The notes beneath the pieces were generated by a model. It was not told the DNA's origin. It saw nothing but the letters and a program-made list of their open reading frames with translations, and did not search any database. Of a DNA stretch of 64,000 bases, positions 18,040 to 26,529 are shown piece by piece. A program made the position numbers and the translations under genes. This DNA comes from Pseudescherichia vulneris NBRC 102420 (GTDB lineage: Bacteria; Pseudomonadota; Gammaproteobacteria; Enterobacterales; Enterobacteriaceae): positions 111,441-175,440 of the forward strand of contig NZ_BBMZ01000014.1 of the NCBI RefSeq assembly GCF_000759795.1. Direction: 5' to 3'. How positions within the stretch are numbered: the stretch's first letter is position 1; each line of letters begins with the position of its first letter.

Positions 18040-18550
18040 AAAAGCGGGCGGGGCGGCCGGTGTTGCTTGCTCTGTCGGAATGATTATCACGATGGTGCTC
18101 AACGCCGGGCATGTTCGAACCAACGAGCGTGGTCTGAGGCTGATCGGTAACGCCGAGTCCTGCCGTCGGGAACCCTATCTCTGTCCGGCAGGGGTGCTCA
18201 CTGACGGCATCGGCAACACCCATAATGTCAACGCTGGCGTACAGAAAACGGATGCGCAGATTGCGGCCGACTGGGAGAAAAACATCCTCGCGGCAGAGCG
18301 GTGCGTCAACGTCTGGGCCGCCGGAAAACGCCTGAGCGATAACACCTTTTCCGCCGTCACTTCGCTGACCTTTAACGTTGGCTGCGGCGCGATGCAACGC
18401 TCCACGCTCTTCAGGCTGCTACGCCAGGAGAGAGTGTCCGAAGCCTGCGCGCAATTTACCCGCTGGATCTATGCCGGAGGCGTGCCGCTGGCCGGGCTGA
18501 AAACGCGCCGCAGCAATGAGCAGGCGCTCTGTCTGGAGGGCCTGCCATGA
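18023..18550 (+). CDS. SAR endolysin (GH24 lysozyme, P1 Lyz type)
   Basis: 175 residues. A weakly hydrophobic glycine/alanine-rich N-terminal segment (about 8-28) is a signal-arrest-release domain, followed by a GH24 muramidase. Catalytic residues by alignment are Glu45, Cys54 (where T4 lysozyme has Asp) and Thr60, in ESCRREPYLCPAGVLTDGIGNT order. The three cysteines Cys16, Cys47 and Cys54 have spacings of 31 and 7, as in phage P1 Lyz (13/44/51), whose activity is switched on by disulfide isomerisation after release from the membrane. The ribosome site GGAG is well placed. Confidence 0.9.
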   Translation: MTQLIKKAGGAAGVACSVGMIITMVLNAGHVRTNERGLRLIGNAESCRREPYLCPAGVLTDGIGNTHNVNAGVQKTDAQIAADWEKNILAAERCVNVWAAGKRLSDNTFSAVTSLTFNVGCGAMQRSTLFRLLRQERVSEACAQFTRWIYAGGVPLAGLKTRRSNEQALCLEGLP

Positions 18551-18927
18551 GCCGCCTGGTAATCCTGTTTTCTGGCGCAGCGTTGGCACTGCTGGCGGCT
18601 GGCTTCGCCGTTTTTCATTACGGCGGGCAGTACGCCAGCGAGAAAAATCGGGCCGATAACGCCGAGCGCCGGGCAAGCAGTGCCGCTGCGGTCGTCACAA
18701 ATCTTCAGCGTACCGTAGCGCTTATCAACACCGTCACCGAGGCCAATCAGCATGCGAAAAACCAGATTACGCAGGACGTTCAAAACGCGGCGCGTGATGT
18801 CCACTCGGCTATTGCGAATGATGAGTGCGCTCAGCGCGCTATTCCTGCTGATGCAGATAGTCGGTTGCGGCACTACGCAGCCAGCCTGGGTACCCGCACC
18901 GCCGCTCCCGGCAAGCCTGACCGCTGA
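18547..18927 (+). CDS. Rz-like i-spanin
   Basis: A 126-residue inner-membrane spanin. One N-terminal transmembrane helix (about residues 4-22) is followed by a long periplasmic coiled-coil rich in alanine, asparagine and charged residues, as in lambda Rz. It overlaps the endolysin by four bases (ATGA). Its partner Rz1 is encoded in a different frame, starting inside this gene. Together they would fuse inner and outer membranes at the end of lysis. Confidence 0.85.
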   Translation: MSRLVILFSGAALALLAAGFAVFHYGGQYASEKNRADNAERRASSAAAVVTNLQRTVALINTVTEANQHAKNQITQDVQNAARDVHSAIANDECAQRAIPADADSRLRHYAASLGTRTAAPGKPDR

Positions 18928-19078
18928 AACGCCCCAGCCCGCCATCCCGCCCGGTAGATTGCGCTGGGGCCAAAGCCTCGATCTGAACCTCTCTCTGCTT
19001 GCCGCGTTAGGCCAGTGCAACCGGGATAAAGCCGATATCAGAGATATCGAAATTCAACGGCAAACCAGCCAGAAGTGA
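18797..19078 (+). CDS. Rz1-like o-spanin lipoprotein (overlaps Rz in another frame)
   Basis: 94 residues from the ATG at 18797; ATGs at 18818 and 18821 are alternatives. A lipoprotein signal with lipobox QIVGC (Cys24) is followed by a proline-rich mature part (TTQPAWVPAPPLPASL...). It is out of frame with Rz, starts within it and extends 151 bases beyond, longer than lambda Rz1. This is the standard embedded or overlapping two-component spanin arrangement. Confidence 0.8.
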   Translation: MSTRLLRMMSALSALFLLMQIVGCGTTQPAWVPAPPLPASLTAETPQPAIPPGRLRWGQSLDLNLSLLAALGQCNRDKADIRDIEIQRQTSQK

Positions 19079-19088
19079 GGAACTTACC

Positions 19089-19634
19089 TTGAGTAATGAC
19101 AGCACCACGCGCGGCTACCTGACACCGGTGGGAGACGGCCCTGCGTATGACGACGCCTTAGAGCAAGAGATTGGCCGGTGGATAAGCGGCGTTGCCGGTC
19201 TGCCGGCCGAACAGGTTCTGCCGCTGTGGAATGCGCCGCAGCCACCCGACCAACCCGACGGCACGACCTGGTGTGAATTCAGCATCGCTGCCGTACCGCG
19301 GCCCTTAAGTCAATCTAATGTCCAGGTTTCAGACGAGCAGTCTGAGCAGTGGACGTGGGAAGAGATCGCGGTGAGCTGCAGCTTCTATGGCCCGCTTAGC
19401 GCCACCACCTCCGCAAACTTTCGCGCCGGAATGTTTATCGAGCAGAACAACGCCGAACTGAACGTATCCGGGCTGTCGCTGGTTGATGCCGGCGCCATCA
19501 AGAGCCTGCCTGAGCTTATCGATAATCAGCGGGTGCGGCGTTACGACCTTAGCGTAACGCTCTCCCGCAAAAACACCCGGACCTACAACATCCGGACACT
19601 TAAATCTGCATCTACACACTACTTCGGAGAGTAA
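19089..19634 (+). CDS. Tail terminator (gp12-like neck) protein
   Basis: 181 residues with a TTG start; TGAGGA lies seven bases upstream and overlaps the Rz1 stop. It resembles the 'phage neck terminator protein gp12-like' family (LIC_12616 type) found directly upstream of DUF3383 sheath genes (…AGLPAEQVLPLWNAPQPP…, YDLSVTLSRKNTRTYNIRTLKS). It would cap the tail end distal to the baseplate. It is the first gene of the tail operon; no head or connector gene precedes it. Confidence 0.7.
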   Translation: MSNDSTTRGYLTPVGDGPAYDDALEQEIGRWISGVAGLPAEQVLPLWNAPQPPDQPDGTTWCEFSIAAVPRPLSQSNVQVSDEQSEQWTWEEIAVSCSFYGPLSATTSANFRAGMFIEQNNAELNVSGLSLVDAGAIKSLPELIDNQRVRRYDLSVTLSRKNTRTYNIRTLKSASTHYFGE

Positions 19635-19637
19635 ATT

Positions 19638-20783
19638 ATGCCACAGGGATTACCTGTATCTAACGTTGTTAACGTCGACGTGATCATGTCGCCGCGCGCG
19701 GCCGCTGGCCGCAACTTCGGTGCGCTGCTGATCCTCGGCTCCTCAACGATCATCCCGGTCAGCGAGCGTATCCGTCTCTACGCGTCGGCTGAGGATATCG
19801 GCAATGATTTCGGCCTGGACAGCCCGGAATATCAGGCAGCGACCGTCTACTTCGCGCAGTCGCCGACCCCACAGGAGGTCTACGTTGGCCGCTGGGCGAA
19901 AACCCTCGACACCACCGAGAGCGGCGAGACGGAGACGCTCACCGAGGCGGTTAACGCGGTGCTGCAGTATACCAACTGGTACGGCCTGGGCGTGGCGGAC
20001 AGTGAGACTATCGACGACGCCGAATGGCTGAATGTCGCGTCAGCGATCGAGTCCGCCAGCCTGAGCCGCATTCTGGCGATCACCGTCAGCGATCCGCAAA
20101 CCCTTGATGCCGCGTCGACTACCGATCTCGCTTCCCGGCTGAAAGCGGCGAAGTATGCCCGCACCTTTGTACAGTTCTCGACCAGCAGCAACTATGCGGC
20201 GCTCTCGGCCTTTAGCCGGGCGTTTACCGTTAACTTCAACGGCAGCAACACCACTATCACCCTGAAGTTCAAGCAGGAGCCGGGCGTCACCTATGAGGCG
20301 CTGACCGTGAACCAGGCCGCGGCGCTGGATGCCAAAAACTGCAACGTCTTTGTCTACTACCAGAACGACGCGGCCATTCTGCAGCAGGGCGTGATGGCCA
20401 ACGGCGACTTCTTTGATGAGCGCCACGGGCTGGACTGGCTACAGAACTATGTCCAGACCAACCTGTTCAACATGCTCTATACCAGCACCAGCAAGGTACC
20501 CCAGACCGATGCGGGCGTAACGCGCCTGCTCGCCAACGTGGAACAGTCGATGGATCAGGCGGTGACCAACGGTCTGGTCGCTCCGGGCATCTGGAGCGGT
20601 GGCCCGGTCGGCCAGTTAGCATCCGGGGAGACGCTGACCAAAGGCTATTACGTATACGCCCAGCCGCTGGCTGAGCAGGCCCAGGCCGATCGCGAGGCGC
20701 GCAAAGCGCCACTCATTCAGGTTGCGTGCAAACTGGCGGGTGCCGTGCACTACGCCGATGTGCAAATTAACGTTGTTCGATAA
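19638..20783 (+). CDS. Contractile tail sheath protein (DUF3383 family)
   Basis: A 381-residue DUF3383 protein, the sheath of a family of short contractile tails. The N-terminus [19 protein letters not shown] is characteristic, and residues 20-90 contain the VYVGRWAKT segment conserved in this family. A GGAGAG ribosome site precedes the ATG. Presence of a sheath makes the tail contractile (myovirus or R-type). At 381 residues it is compact compared with P2 FI or T4 gp18, consistent with the minimal-sheath class. Confidence 0.85.
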   Translation: MPQGLPVSNVVNVDVIMSPRAAAGRNFGALLILGSSTIIPVSERIRLYASAEDIGNDFGLDSPEYQAATVYFAQSPTPQEVYVGRWAKTLDTTESGETETLTEAVNAVLQYTNWYGLGVADSETIDDAEWLNVASAIESASLSRILAITVSDPQTLDAASTTDLASRLKAAKYARTFVQFSTSSNYAALSAFSRAFTVNFNGSNTTITLKFKQEPGVTYEALTVNQAAALDAKNCNVFVYYQNDAAILQQGVMANGDFFDERHGLDWLQNYVQTNLFNMLYTSTSKVPQTDAGVTRLLANVEQSMDQAVTNGLVAPGIWSGGPVGQLASGETLTKGYYVYAQPLAEQAQADREARKAPLIQVACKLAGAVHYADVQINVVR

Positions 20784-20794
20784 GGAAAAATTCA

Positions 20795-21235
20795 ATGGCT
20801 ACTTACTCTTTTATGGATGTTACCGCTTCTCTCGTTGGACCTACCGGCGAAATCGATTTTGGCTACGGCTCGGCTAACGCCGACGAGGGGATCGTCGTGT
20901 CGATGGGTGAATCAAAAAACACCATGACCGTAGGTCTGGATGGTGAAGTGATGCACAGCCTGCACGCCAATAAGAGCGGCACCATTGCCGTCAGCCTGCT
21001 GAAAACCTCCCCGGTCAATAGAAAGCTGTCGCTGATGTATAACGCTCAGAGCCTCTCCACCGCGGCCTGGGGCAAAAACGTCATCGTGATCCGCAACAAG
21101 GCCAGCGGCGAAACGGTGACGGCTCGCAGCGTGGCGTTCTCGAAACAGCCGGACGTCTCCAATGCCAAAGATGTTGGCGTGGTGAAGTGGGAGTTTAACT
21201 GCGGCAAAATTGATCAGCTGCTTGGGGAGTTTTAA
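20795..21235 (+). CDS. Tail tube protein (DUF3277 family)
   Basis: A 146-residue DUF3277-type protein (MATYSFMDVTASLVGPTG..., GMGESKNTM-like and SLLKTSPVNRKLS segments) that always accompanies DUF3383 sheaths. It would form the inner tube of the contractile tail. An AAGGAAA ribosome site lies 11 bases after the sheath stop. Confidence 0.8.
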   Translation: MATYSFMDVTASLVGPTGEIDFGYGSANADEGIVVSMGESKNTMTVGLDGEVMHSLHANKSGTIAVSLLKTSPVNRKLSLMYNAQSLSTAAWGKNVIVIRNKASGETVTARSVAFSKQPDVSNAKDVGVVKWEFNCGKIDQLLGEF

Positions 21236-21238
21236 TCC

Positions 21239-21691
21239 ATGGAGTTTGAAATCAAAGGCCACGCGTATCGCGTGGCAAAACTCAGCGTCTTCGATCAGCT
21301 GAAGGTTACCCGCAAACTGCTGCCGGTGCTGGCTGGCATGATGGCGGACGTGGGCAGCCTGCGCGCGCTGCTGCCTGCTGAAGGAAAAATGGATGGTGCG
21401 CAGCTGGATGCGCTGGCACCGGTTTTTGAAAAGGTGCTGCCGCGCCTTGCCGATGAACTCTCCTCGCTGAGCGAAGAGGATACCAGTGCCATTATCCACC
21501 CCTGTCTTGGCGTCGTTGCTCGCCAGAACGGCAAGGGCTGGACGGCGGTGTTTACCGGTGGCGAGCTGATGTTTGACGATATCGACCTCTTCACCCTGCT
21601 CCAGCTGGTGGCGCGGGTGGTCGCCGACTCGCTGGGAAATTTTTTGCCCGCACTCCCTACCAGCGCGACGCCGGACCCGCATCAAGCCTGA
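21239..21691 (+). CDS. Tail assembly chaperone, short form
   Basis: 150 residues, acidic-helical, placed between the tube and tape-measure genes where all long-tailed phages encode the chaperone (lambda gpG, P2 E). The normal frame ends at TGA 21689-21691. A slippery heptamer near the 3' end allows a -1 shift to the long form. The chaperone is thought to bind the tape measure and recruit tube subunits. No enzymatic motif. Confidence 0.75.
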   Translation: MEFEIKGHAYRVAKLSVFDQLKVTRKLLPVLAGMMADVGSLRALLPAEGKMDGAQLDALAPVFEKVLPRLADELSSLSEEDTSAIIHPCLGVVARQNGKGWTAVFTGGELMFDDIDLFTLLQLVARVVADSLGNFLPALPTSATPDPHQA

Positions 21692-21879
21692 CGCTCAATA
21701 GCCTGCCGGATGGGCTTTCATACCTTCTTGACCCGGTTGACGCCGGGTTAATCCCCTACAGCGCGTTGAAAGACGGATCGATCGATCTGTGTGACGTCGC
21801 GCTGATGAATGACCATCTGGCCGTCAAAGCGGATAACCACTATCGCATTGAGAAATGGAGGGAGAGTAATGAATCCTAA
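21239..21879 (+). CDS. Tail assembly chaperone, -1 frameshift fusion (G-T type)
   Basis: If ribosomes slip back one base at A_AAT_TTT (21637-21643), reading continues without a stop through 21644-21876 and ends at TAA 21877-21879. This gives a product of about 213 residues with a 78-residue T-like extension (…ARTPYQRDAGPASSLTLN…IEKWRESNES). The extension ends just inside the tape-measure gene. The second frame is open for 237 bases with no start of its own, the classical sign of a programmed fusion. Confidence 0.75.
21637..21646 (+). promoter_or_regulatory. -1 ribosomal frameshift site
   Basis: AAATTTTTTG read as A_AAT_TTT_TTG in the chaperone frame. This satisfies X_XXY_YYZ twice (A_AAT_TTT and T_TTT_TTG). 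It lies 43 bases before the zero-frame stop, the position typical for tail-chaperone frameshifts. Confidence 0.75.
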
Positions 21880-23524
21880 TATGATTGTGGCACTCCTTGG
21901 CTCTCTTGGCGTGCCGTCCGGGGAGGGCGGCGGGCAAAACCTGGGTGCCATGCTGGCCGGGGCGGCAGAGGGTGCGCTTAAGCTGGGGCTGGCGGTAAAA
22001 GACGCTGCGCTATCCCTCTATGATTTTACGCTCACTACCGCGACCGGGCTGGATAATCTCTATGCCCTTTCCCGGCGCACGGGGGCGAGCGTAGAGGGGA
22101 TCGAATCCATCGGCTATGGAATATCGCAGGTGGGAGGCAACGTTGATGAGGCACGCGGCTCGCTTGAGAACCTGTCACGCTTTGTGCAGCAGGCGCCTGG
22201 CGCAGAGCATTTTCTCAACCAGCTGGATATTCAGGTGCGCGATGCGTCCGGTGACCCACGGGATACGGCTGTTATCTTTACCGAAGTAGGCCAGAAGCTC
22301 AGCGCGATGCCGCTGCCTCTCGCCAGCCAGAACGCAAAAACGTTGGGTATCAGTGATGATACCCTGGCGGCGATGCGCGGCGGGGCAGGCAATTTCTCAG
22401 CGCAGCATAGCGTTATGGCGAAGACCATCGGCTTTGACGCTGATGAAGCGGCTACAGATGCTAACCGGTTTATGACCTCCCTACGGGAAGTCAGCGTCGT
22501 GGTTGACATGGTGCAGGAGAAAATCGGCTCTCGCCTTGCCGGGGGGATGGCTGGCTGGCTCGACACCCTAAGCCACTTCATTCTCGATAATTATCCGCGC
22601 ATTGAGCAGGCGCTGCTCGGGATTGTCGACGGGATCGTGGCGCTGGGCGATACCCTCATACCGCTGTTTCTGGGGATCCTCGAAAGCGCGTTAGATCTTG
22701 CGGAGTGGTGGGGGGCGCTTGATGGGCAGACCCAGGATCTCATCACGCTGCTGGGCGGGCTGGCCCTCGCTCTCGGCGGGCTGAACAGCGCGTTTCTGCT
22801 GTCGCCTATCGGGCTTATCCTCGCCCTGGCGGCGGCCATTGCGCTGCTGTGGGACGACTACAAAAAATGGGCCGAGGGCGGTCAGAGCTTTATCAACTGG
22901 GGTGAATGGCAGCCCGTAATTGATAATGCGATAGCGCTTATCAGCGATTTTAAAACCGCCATCAGCAGTCTCGTACACGCCGTCGCCGGGCTGCTTAACA
23001 TTGATCTGGGCACGTGGTCGCTGAAATGGGACTTCAGCAATGCGATTGCGCAGCTGGGTGAGTTCAACAAGATGCTTAACATGCTCGCCGAACTGCTGAA
23101 AGCCGTGGGTGAAAACCGCTGGTCCGACGCCGTCGACATCGGTAAGAGCCTGTTTAAGCAGGGCAACGATAAGCCTGATGCGCTGCCTGGGGTCACAAAG
23201 AGTGCGAACGAATTTGCTGATTGGATGAAAGAGCATTGGCACGTTGATCCTCGAAACGTCGGTAAATATCTCAAAAATCCATTTTGGGGTGACACTGTCA
23301 ACGTTCTCCACCCGGAGAATAGCCAGAGTCTCTACTCCCGCGATTTCATTGAGCGGGAGCGAGCCACTGCCGTCGCGACGAACGTTGCCGGGCCGCAGCT
23401 TGATCAGCACAACAGCTACTACATCTATGGCAACAACGCGCAGCAGATCGGGGCCGAGGTGGAGCTTCACCAGAACGCCGCCAACACCCAGTTTATGCGC
23501 GTCAACCAGGTAAAGGTGGGCTAA
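21869..23524 (+). CDS. Tail tape measure protein
   Basis: 551 residues from the ATG at 21869, which has GGAGGGAG upstream. Helical N-terminal part with ARGSLENLSRFVQQAPGAEHFL and NAKTLGISDDTLAAMRGG segments typical of tape measures. A central hydrophobic block (about residues 235-330) includes LITLLGGLALALGGLNSAFLL and predicted membrane-inserting helices. The short length implies a short tail, since tape length sets tail length. It overlaps the frameshifted chaperone extension by 11 bases. Confidence 0.85.
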   Translation: MNPNMIVALLGSLGVPSGEGGGQNLGAMLAGAAEGALKLGLAVKDAALSLYDFTLTTATGLDNLYALSRRTGASVEGIESIGYGISQVGGNVDEARGSLENLSRFVQQAPGAEHFLNQLDIQVRDASGDPRDTAVIFTEVGQKLSAMPLPLASQNAKTLGISDDTLAAMRGGAGNFSAQHSVMAKTIGFDADEAATDANRFMTSLREVSVVVDMVQEKIGSRLAGGMAGWLDTLSHFILDNYPRIEQALLGIVDGIVALGDTLIPLFLGILESALDLAEWWGALDGQTQDLITLLGGLALALGGLNSAFLLSPIGLILALAAAIALLWDDYKKWAEGGQSFINWGEWQPVIDNAIALISDFKTAISSLVHAVAGLLNIDLGTWSLKWDFSNAIAQLGEFNKMLNMLAELLKAVGENRWSDAVDIGKSLFKQGNDKPDALPGVTKSANEFADWMKEHWHVDPRNVGKYLKNPFWGDTVNVLHPENSQSLYSRDFIERERATAVATNVAGPQLDQHNSYYIYGNNAQQIGAEVELHQNAANTQFMRVNQVKVG

Positions 23525-24087
23525 TGGATTATCTTTCAACGCTGTTTCATCAGCATACGCGGCAAATCGGCGTGATGATCCCCAGCGTCGTCACCTCTGA
23601 AATTCACACCGATACGCTGACCATTACCGAGCATCCCATTGAGGATGGCGCGGTGATTGCCGATCACGCCTACAAAAAACCGGCAGAGCTGACGATGAAT
23701 GTCGGTTTTGCCGGCGGCGGCACGCTGCTGGACTTTGCCGGCAGCCTTACTGCCACCCGTCTGCTGGGACTAAGCCCACAGGAGACCTACCAGCAGCTGC
23801 TGGATCTGCAGGCAAGCCGAATACCTTTCAACGTCACCACCGGAAAACGACAGTATAAAAATATGCTGATCGCCACGCTGAAGGTGACCACGGATAACGC
23901 GAGCGAAAACGTCCTCTTTGCTGACCTGACGCTGAAAGAGGTCATTCTCGTCCAGTCCAAAGAGGTCTACGTGGTAGATAAAAGTGAGATGAAGACGGGT
24001 GTTAACACCGCTGAGGTGCGCAATACCGGCACCAAAACCACGAAACCGGCAGGCAGCATCGCGTTAGCGTCGGGAGGGCAACGATGA
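23524..24087 (+). CDS. Baseplate protein, Dit-like
   Basis: 187 residues, coupled to the tape measure by TAATG. The N-terminal region (MDYLSTLFHQHTRQIGVMIPSVVTSEIHTDTLTITEHPIEDGAVIADHAYKKP) matches the Dit-like phage baseplate N-terminal domain found in minimal contractile tails. It probably connects tube to baseplate hub. Assignment is from sequence feel and position. Confidence 0.7.
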   Translation: MDYLSTLFHQHTRQIGVMIPSVVTSEIHTDTLTITEHPIEDGAVIADHAYKKPAELTMNVGFAGGGTLLDFAGSLTATRLLGLSPQETYQQLLDLQASRIPFNVTTGKRQYKNMLIATLKVTTDNASENVLFADLTLKEVILVQSKEVYVVDKSEMKTGVNTAEVRNTGTKTTKPAGSIALASGGQR

Positions 24088-24386
24088 CAATTGAAGAGAT
24101 CCCCCTTACCGCAGATAACCAGCAGTTCAGCATCACCCTTGCCGGTACGACCTGGCAGGTGCGTATCCTCTGGCGGGGCAGCTGCTGGGTGATGGATCTG
24201 CAGGATGAGAGGGGGGAAGCGTTAGTTTCCGGCCTGCCTTTGGTCACTGGGGTGGATTTGCTGGCGCAGTATGCCTGGCTGCAGCCCGGCATTAAGCTGA
24301 TCGTCGTCTGCGATGCCAACGGTCAGGACTATCCCACGCAAACCGATCTGGGCAGCAGCAGTCACCTGGTGGTTATCACGGAGTAA
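24084..24386 (+). CDS. Baseplate plug protein (Pam3 gp18-like)
   Basis: 100 residues, overlapping the previous gene by ATGA. Sequence features such as IPLTADNQQFSITLAGTTWQVRILWR and WVMDLQD resemble the small baseplate plug family named from cyanophage Pam3 gp18. It is expected to fill the lumen between tube and hub. Small beta-rich protein, no catalytic motif. Confidence 0.65.
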   Translation: MTIEEIPLTADNQQFSITLAGTTWQVRILWRGSCWVMDLQDERGEALVSGLPLVTGVDLLAQYAWLQPGIKLIVVCDANGQDYPTQTDLGSSSHLVVITE

Positions 24387-24391
24387 GCAGC

Positions 24392-25354
24392 ATGGCACAG
24401 AACTGGATGCGTCACTTCGAACTGCAGCTCAAGGACGACAAAGGGAAGTGGATCGACTTTAGCGAATTTAAAGTTTCTTTCACCATTCGCTGGTACAACA
24501 GCAGCAGCAGCCCGTCCCGGACGGCAGAAGTTAAAATTTATAATCTTAAAGCGGAAACGGTAAACCGGATCGCCAGGAGGGAGTTTACTTACCTTCGGCT
24601 TGTAGCGGGGTATGACGGCATCGCCCCGGACGTAGCGGCCAGCAGCGTGGGTAAAGTGCGCGAGGTTGACCCAACAGCGGTCGGGCAGAGCGACGGGCGC
24701 AACTACGGTATGATCTTTAGCGGTCAAATCGACTCAACGCAGACCGGAAGGGAGGAGGATAAGCTCGCCACCTGGGTGCAGATTAAGGCAGCGGACAGTA
24801 TCAAAGCGCTTATCACCACCACCACCGCACAGACACTGTCAGCGGGCTACACGCTGGCAGATTATAACCGCCTACTCATGAAGGATTGGTCCATCGAGGG
24901 CATTACGGAGGGGCTGACGCCAAAAATGCCCGGTACGGTCTATCCGCGTGGCCGGGTGCTGTTTGGCATGACCCGGCATCTGATGGATAACCTGGCCGCA
25001 CAGTGCAACGCCACATGGCAGTTCGTGGATGGCAAGCGGCAGATGGTTGCCGATCGTGAGTACGTGCATGAGGCTATCCTGCTGAGCAGCGCTACCGGGC
25101 TGATTGGCTCCCCGACGGCGATCGATGACGGCATAAAGGTGAAGATGCTGATTAACCCCAATATCCGCCTGTTAGGATTGGTGCAGCTTGACCAGCACAT
25201 ACCTTATCCGCTTGTGTCGAATGGCGTCTATAGCGTGCGCGAGATTATCTATACCGGCGACACCCGGGGCCAGCAGTGGTACATGGAGATGGTCTGCAGA
25301 CCGCCTGGCGTAGAGGATCCGTCCCCGAACAAGACGCCGCAAGACAGCGCGTAA
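24392..25354 (+). CDS. Baseplate hub protein (gp27-like)
   Basis: 320 residues in the hub position between plug and spike. The N-terminal half (MRHFELQLKDDKGKWIDFSEFKVSFTIRW…TAEVKIYNLKAETVNRI) has the beta-rich pattern of gp27/gpD-like hub proteins. In a trimeric baseplate it would join the tube to the spike. No lysozyme domain is visible. A hairpin terminator follows its stop. Confidence 0.7.
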   Translation: MAQNWMRHFELQLKDDKGKWIDFSEFKVSFTIRWYNSSSSPSRTAEVKIYNLKAETVNRIARREFTYLRLVAGYDGIAPDVAASSVGKVREVDPTAVGQSDGRNYGMIFSGQIDSTQTGREEDKLATWVQIKAADSIKALITTTTAQTLSAGYTLADYNRLLMKDWSIEGITEGLTPKMPGTVYPRGRVLFGMTRHLMDNLAAQCNATWQFVDGKRQMVADREYVHEAILLSSATGLIGSPTAIDDGIKVKMLINPNIRLLGLVQLDQHIPYPLVSNGVYSVREIIYTGDTRGQQWYMEMVCRPPGVEDPSPNKTPQDSA

Positions 25355-25380
25355 GGTAGCGCTTACCTGATGATAAACAG

Positions 25381-25402
25381 CCCGCCGCCCGGCGGGTTTT
25401 TG
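25381..25402 (+). terminator. Intrinsic terminator inside the tail operon
   Basis: CCCGCCG (25381-25387) pairs with CGGCGGG (25390-25396), followed by TTTTT, between the hub stop and spike start. It would reduce transcription into the baseplate-spike-fibre genes unless antiterminated. Confidence 0.75.
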
Positions 25403-25420
25403 CTTTCTGGAGTTTATCCT

Positions 25421-26176
25421 ATGTCCATATCAGATCAGACCCGCAGCGGCGACCTCTCCGACGCCTTTAAATCCGAGCGGGAGAGCATCAAAAACCAGCT
25501 CCGCGTCGCCATGCCGGGCATTATTCAATCTTTCAATCCTGACGCCGTCACCGCGGTAGTACAGCCAGCCATTCGCTATGTGCATATTGATATCGACGGC
25601 AGGCGGACAACGCAAAACTACCCTCTGCTGGTGGACGTACCGGTGGCGTTTCCCCGCGGTGGCGGCTGCACCTTGACCTTTCCGGTCAGGCCCGGCGACG
25701 AGTGCGAGCTGATTTTTAACGATCGCTGCATCGATTTCTGGTGGCAGAGCGGCGGCGTACAGGAGCCGGTAGACGATCGTATGCACGATCTTTCTGATGC
25801 GATCTGCTTTGTTGGCCCGATGTCGCAGGCGCAAAAGATCGGCAATATCAGCACCCGCGCTGCACAGCTGCGTACCGACGATGGCGCAGCGTTCGTCGAG
25901 GTGGCAGCCGGTCATGACATCACCCTCACTACGCCTGGGAAACTTACCGCTACCGCGCAGGGGGGCACCATCGTGACCTCACCGACGATCACCCTTAACG
26001 GCAACGTCACCATCAACGGCAGCCTGTCGCAGGGAATGGGAGCTGCGGGCGGTACGGCAACGCTGCTGGGCCCCGTCACGGTATCTAACGATGTGAAGGC
26101 GGGAGGGAAAAGCCTGATGACGCACACCCACAGCGGGGTGCAGACCGGCGGCGGCAACACGGGAGGACCCAACTAA
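25421..26176 (+). CDS. Membrane-puncturing tail spike (Gp138/gpV-like)
   Basis: 251 residues from the ATG at 25421, behind TCTGGAG; the upstream in-frame codons lie in the terminator. An N-terminal OB-like domain (PDAVTAVVQPAIRYV…VPVAFPRGGGCTLTFPVRPGDECELIF) is typical of Gp138-type spikes. A triple-beta-helix shaft (TITLNGNVTINGSLSQG) and a tip with HTHS near the end follow; such an HxH motif binds the iron that sharpens the apex in P2 gpV-type spikes. Confidence 0.85.
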   Translation: MSISDQTRSGDLSDAFKSERESIKNQLRVAMPGIIQSFNPDAVTAVVQPAIRYVHIDIDGRRTTQNYPLLVDVPVAFPRGGGCTLTFPVRPGDECELIFNDRCIDFWWQSGGVQEPVDDRMHDLSDAICFVGPMSQAQKIGNISTRAAQLRTDDGAAFVEVAAGHDITLTTPGKLTATAQGGTIVTSPTITLNGNVTINGSLSQGMGAAGGTATLLGPVTVSNDVKAGGKSLMTHTHSGVQTGGGNTGGPN

Positions 26177-26529
26177 TGCAGTACCGACAGGAAAATAGTG
26201 ACGGCGACTACACCTTCGGCAGCGGTGATGACACCTGGCTCGTCAATTCACCGGAGGCGGTGGCGCAGGCGGTTAAAACCCGCTTTATGCTCTGGTATGG
26301 CGAGTGGTTTCTTGATGTCACCGAGGGAACCCCGTGGATCCAGTCCGTGCTGGGCAAGCAGAGCCCGGACATCTACAGTCTGGCCATTCGCCAGCGCATA
26401 CTGGAAACCCAGGGCGTAAACGCCATTCAGGCGTTCGATACCACCCTTAACACCTCATCCCGCCGCGTGATATTCACCGCAACAATTGACACCCGCTACG
26501 GGATCACCACCGTCACAAGCGAGGCATAA
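26176..26529 (+). CDS. Baseplate wedge protein (gp25/W-like)
   Basis: 117 residues, coupled by TAATG on both sides. The family's EAVAQAVKTRFMLWYGEWFLDVTEGTPW segment and IRQRILETQGVNAI are visible. It is the sheath-initiator/wedge protein of contractile systems. Small and complete. Confidence 0.85.
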   Translation: MQYRQENSDGDYTFGSGDDTWLVNSPEAVAQAVKTRFMLWYGEWFLDVTEGTPWIQSVLGKQSPDIYSLAIRQRILETQGVNAIQAFDTTLNTSSRRVIFTATIDTRYGITTVTSEA

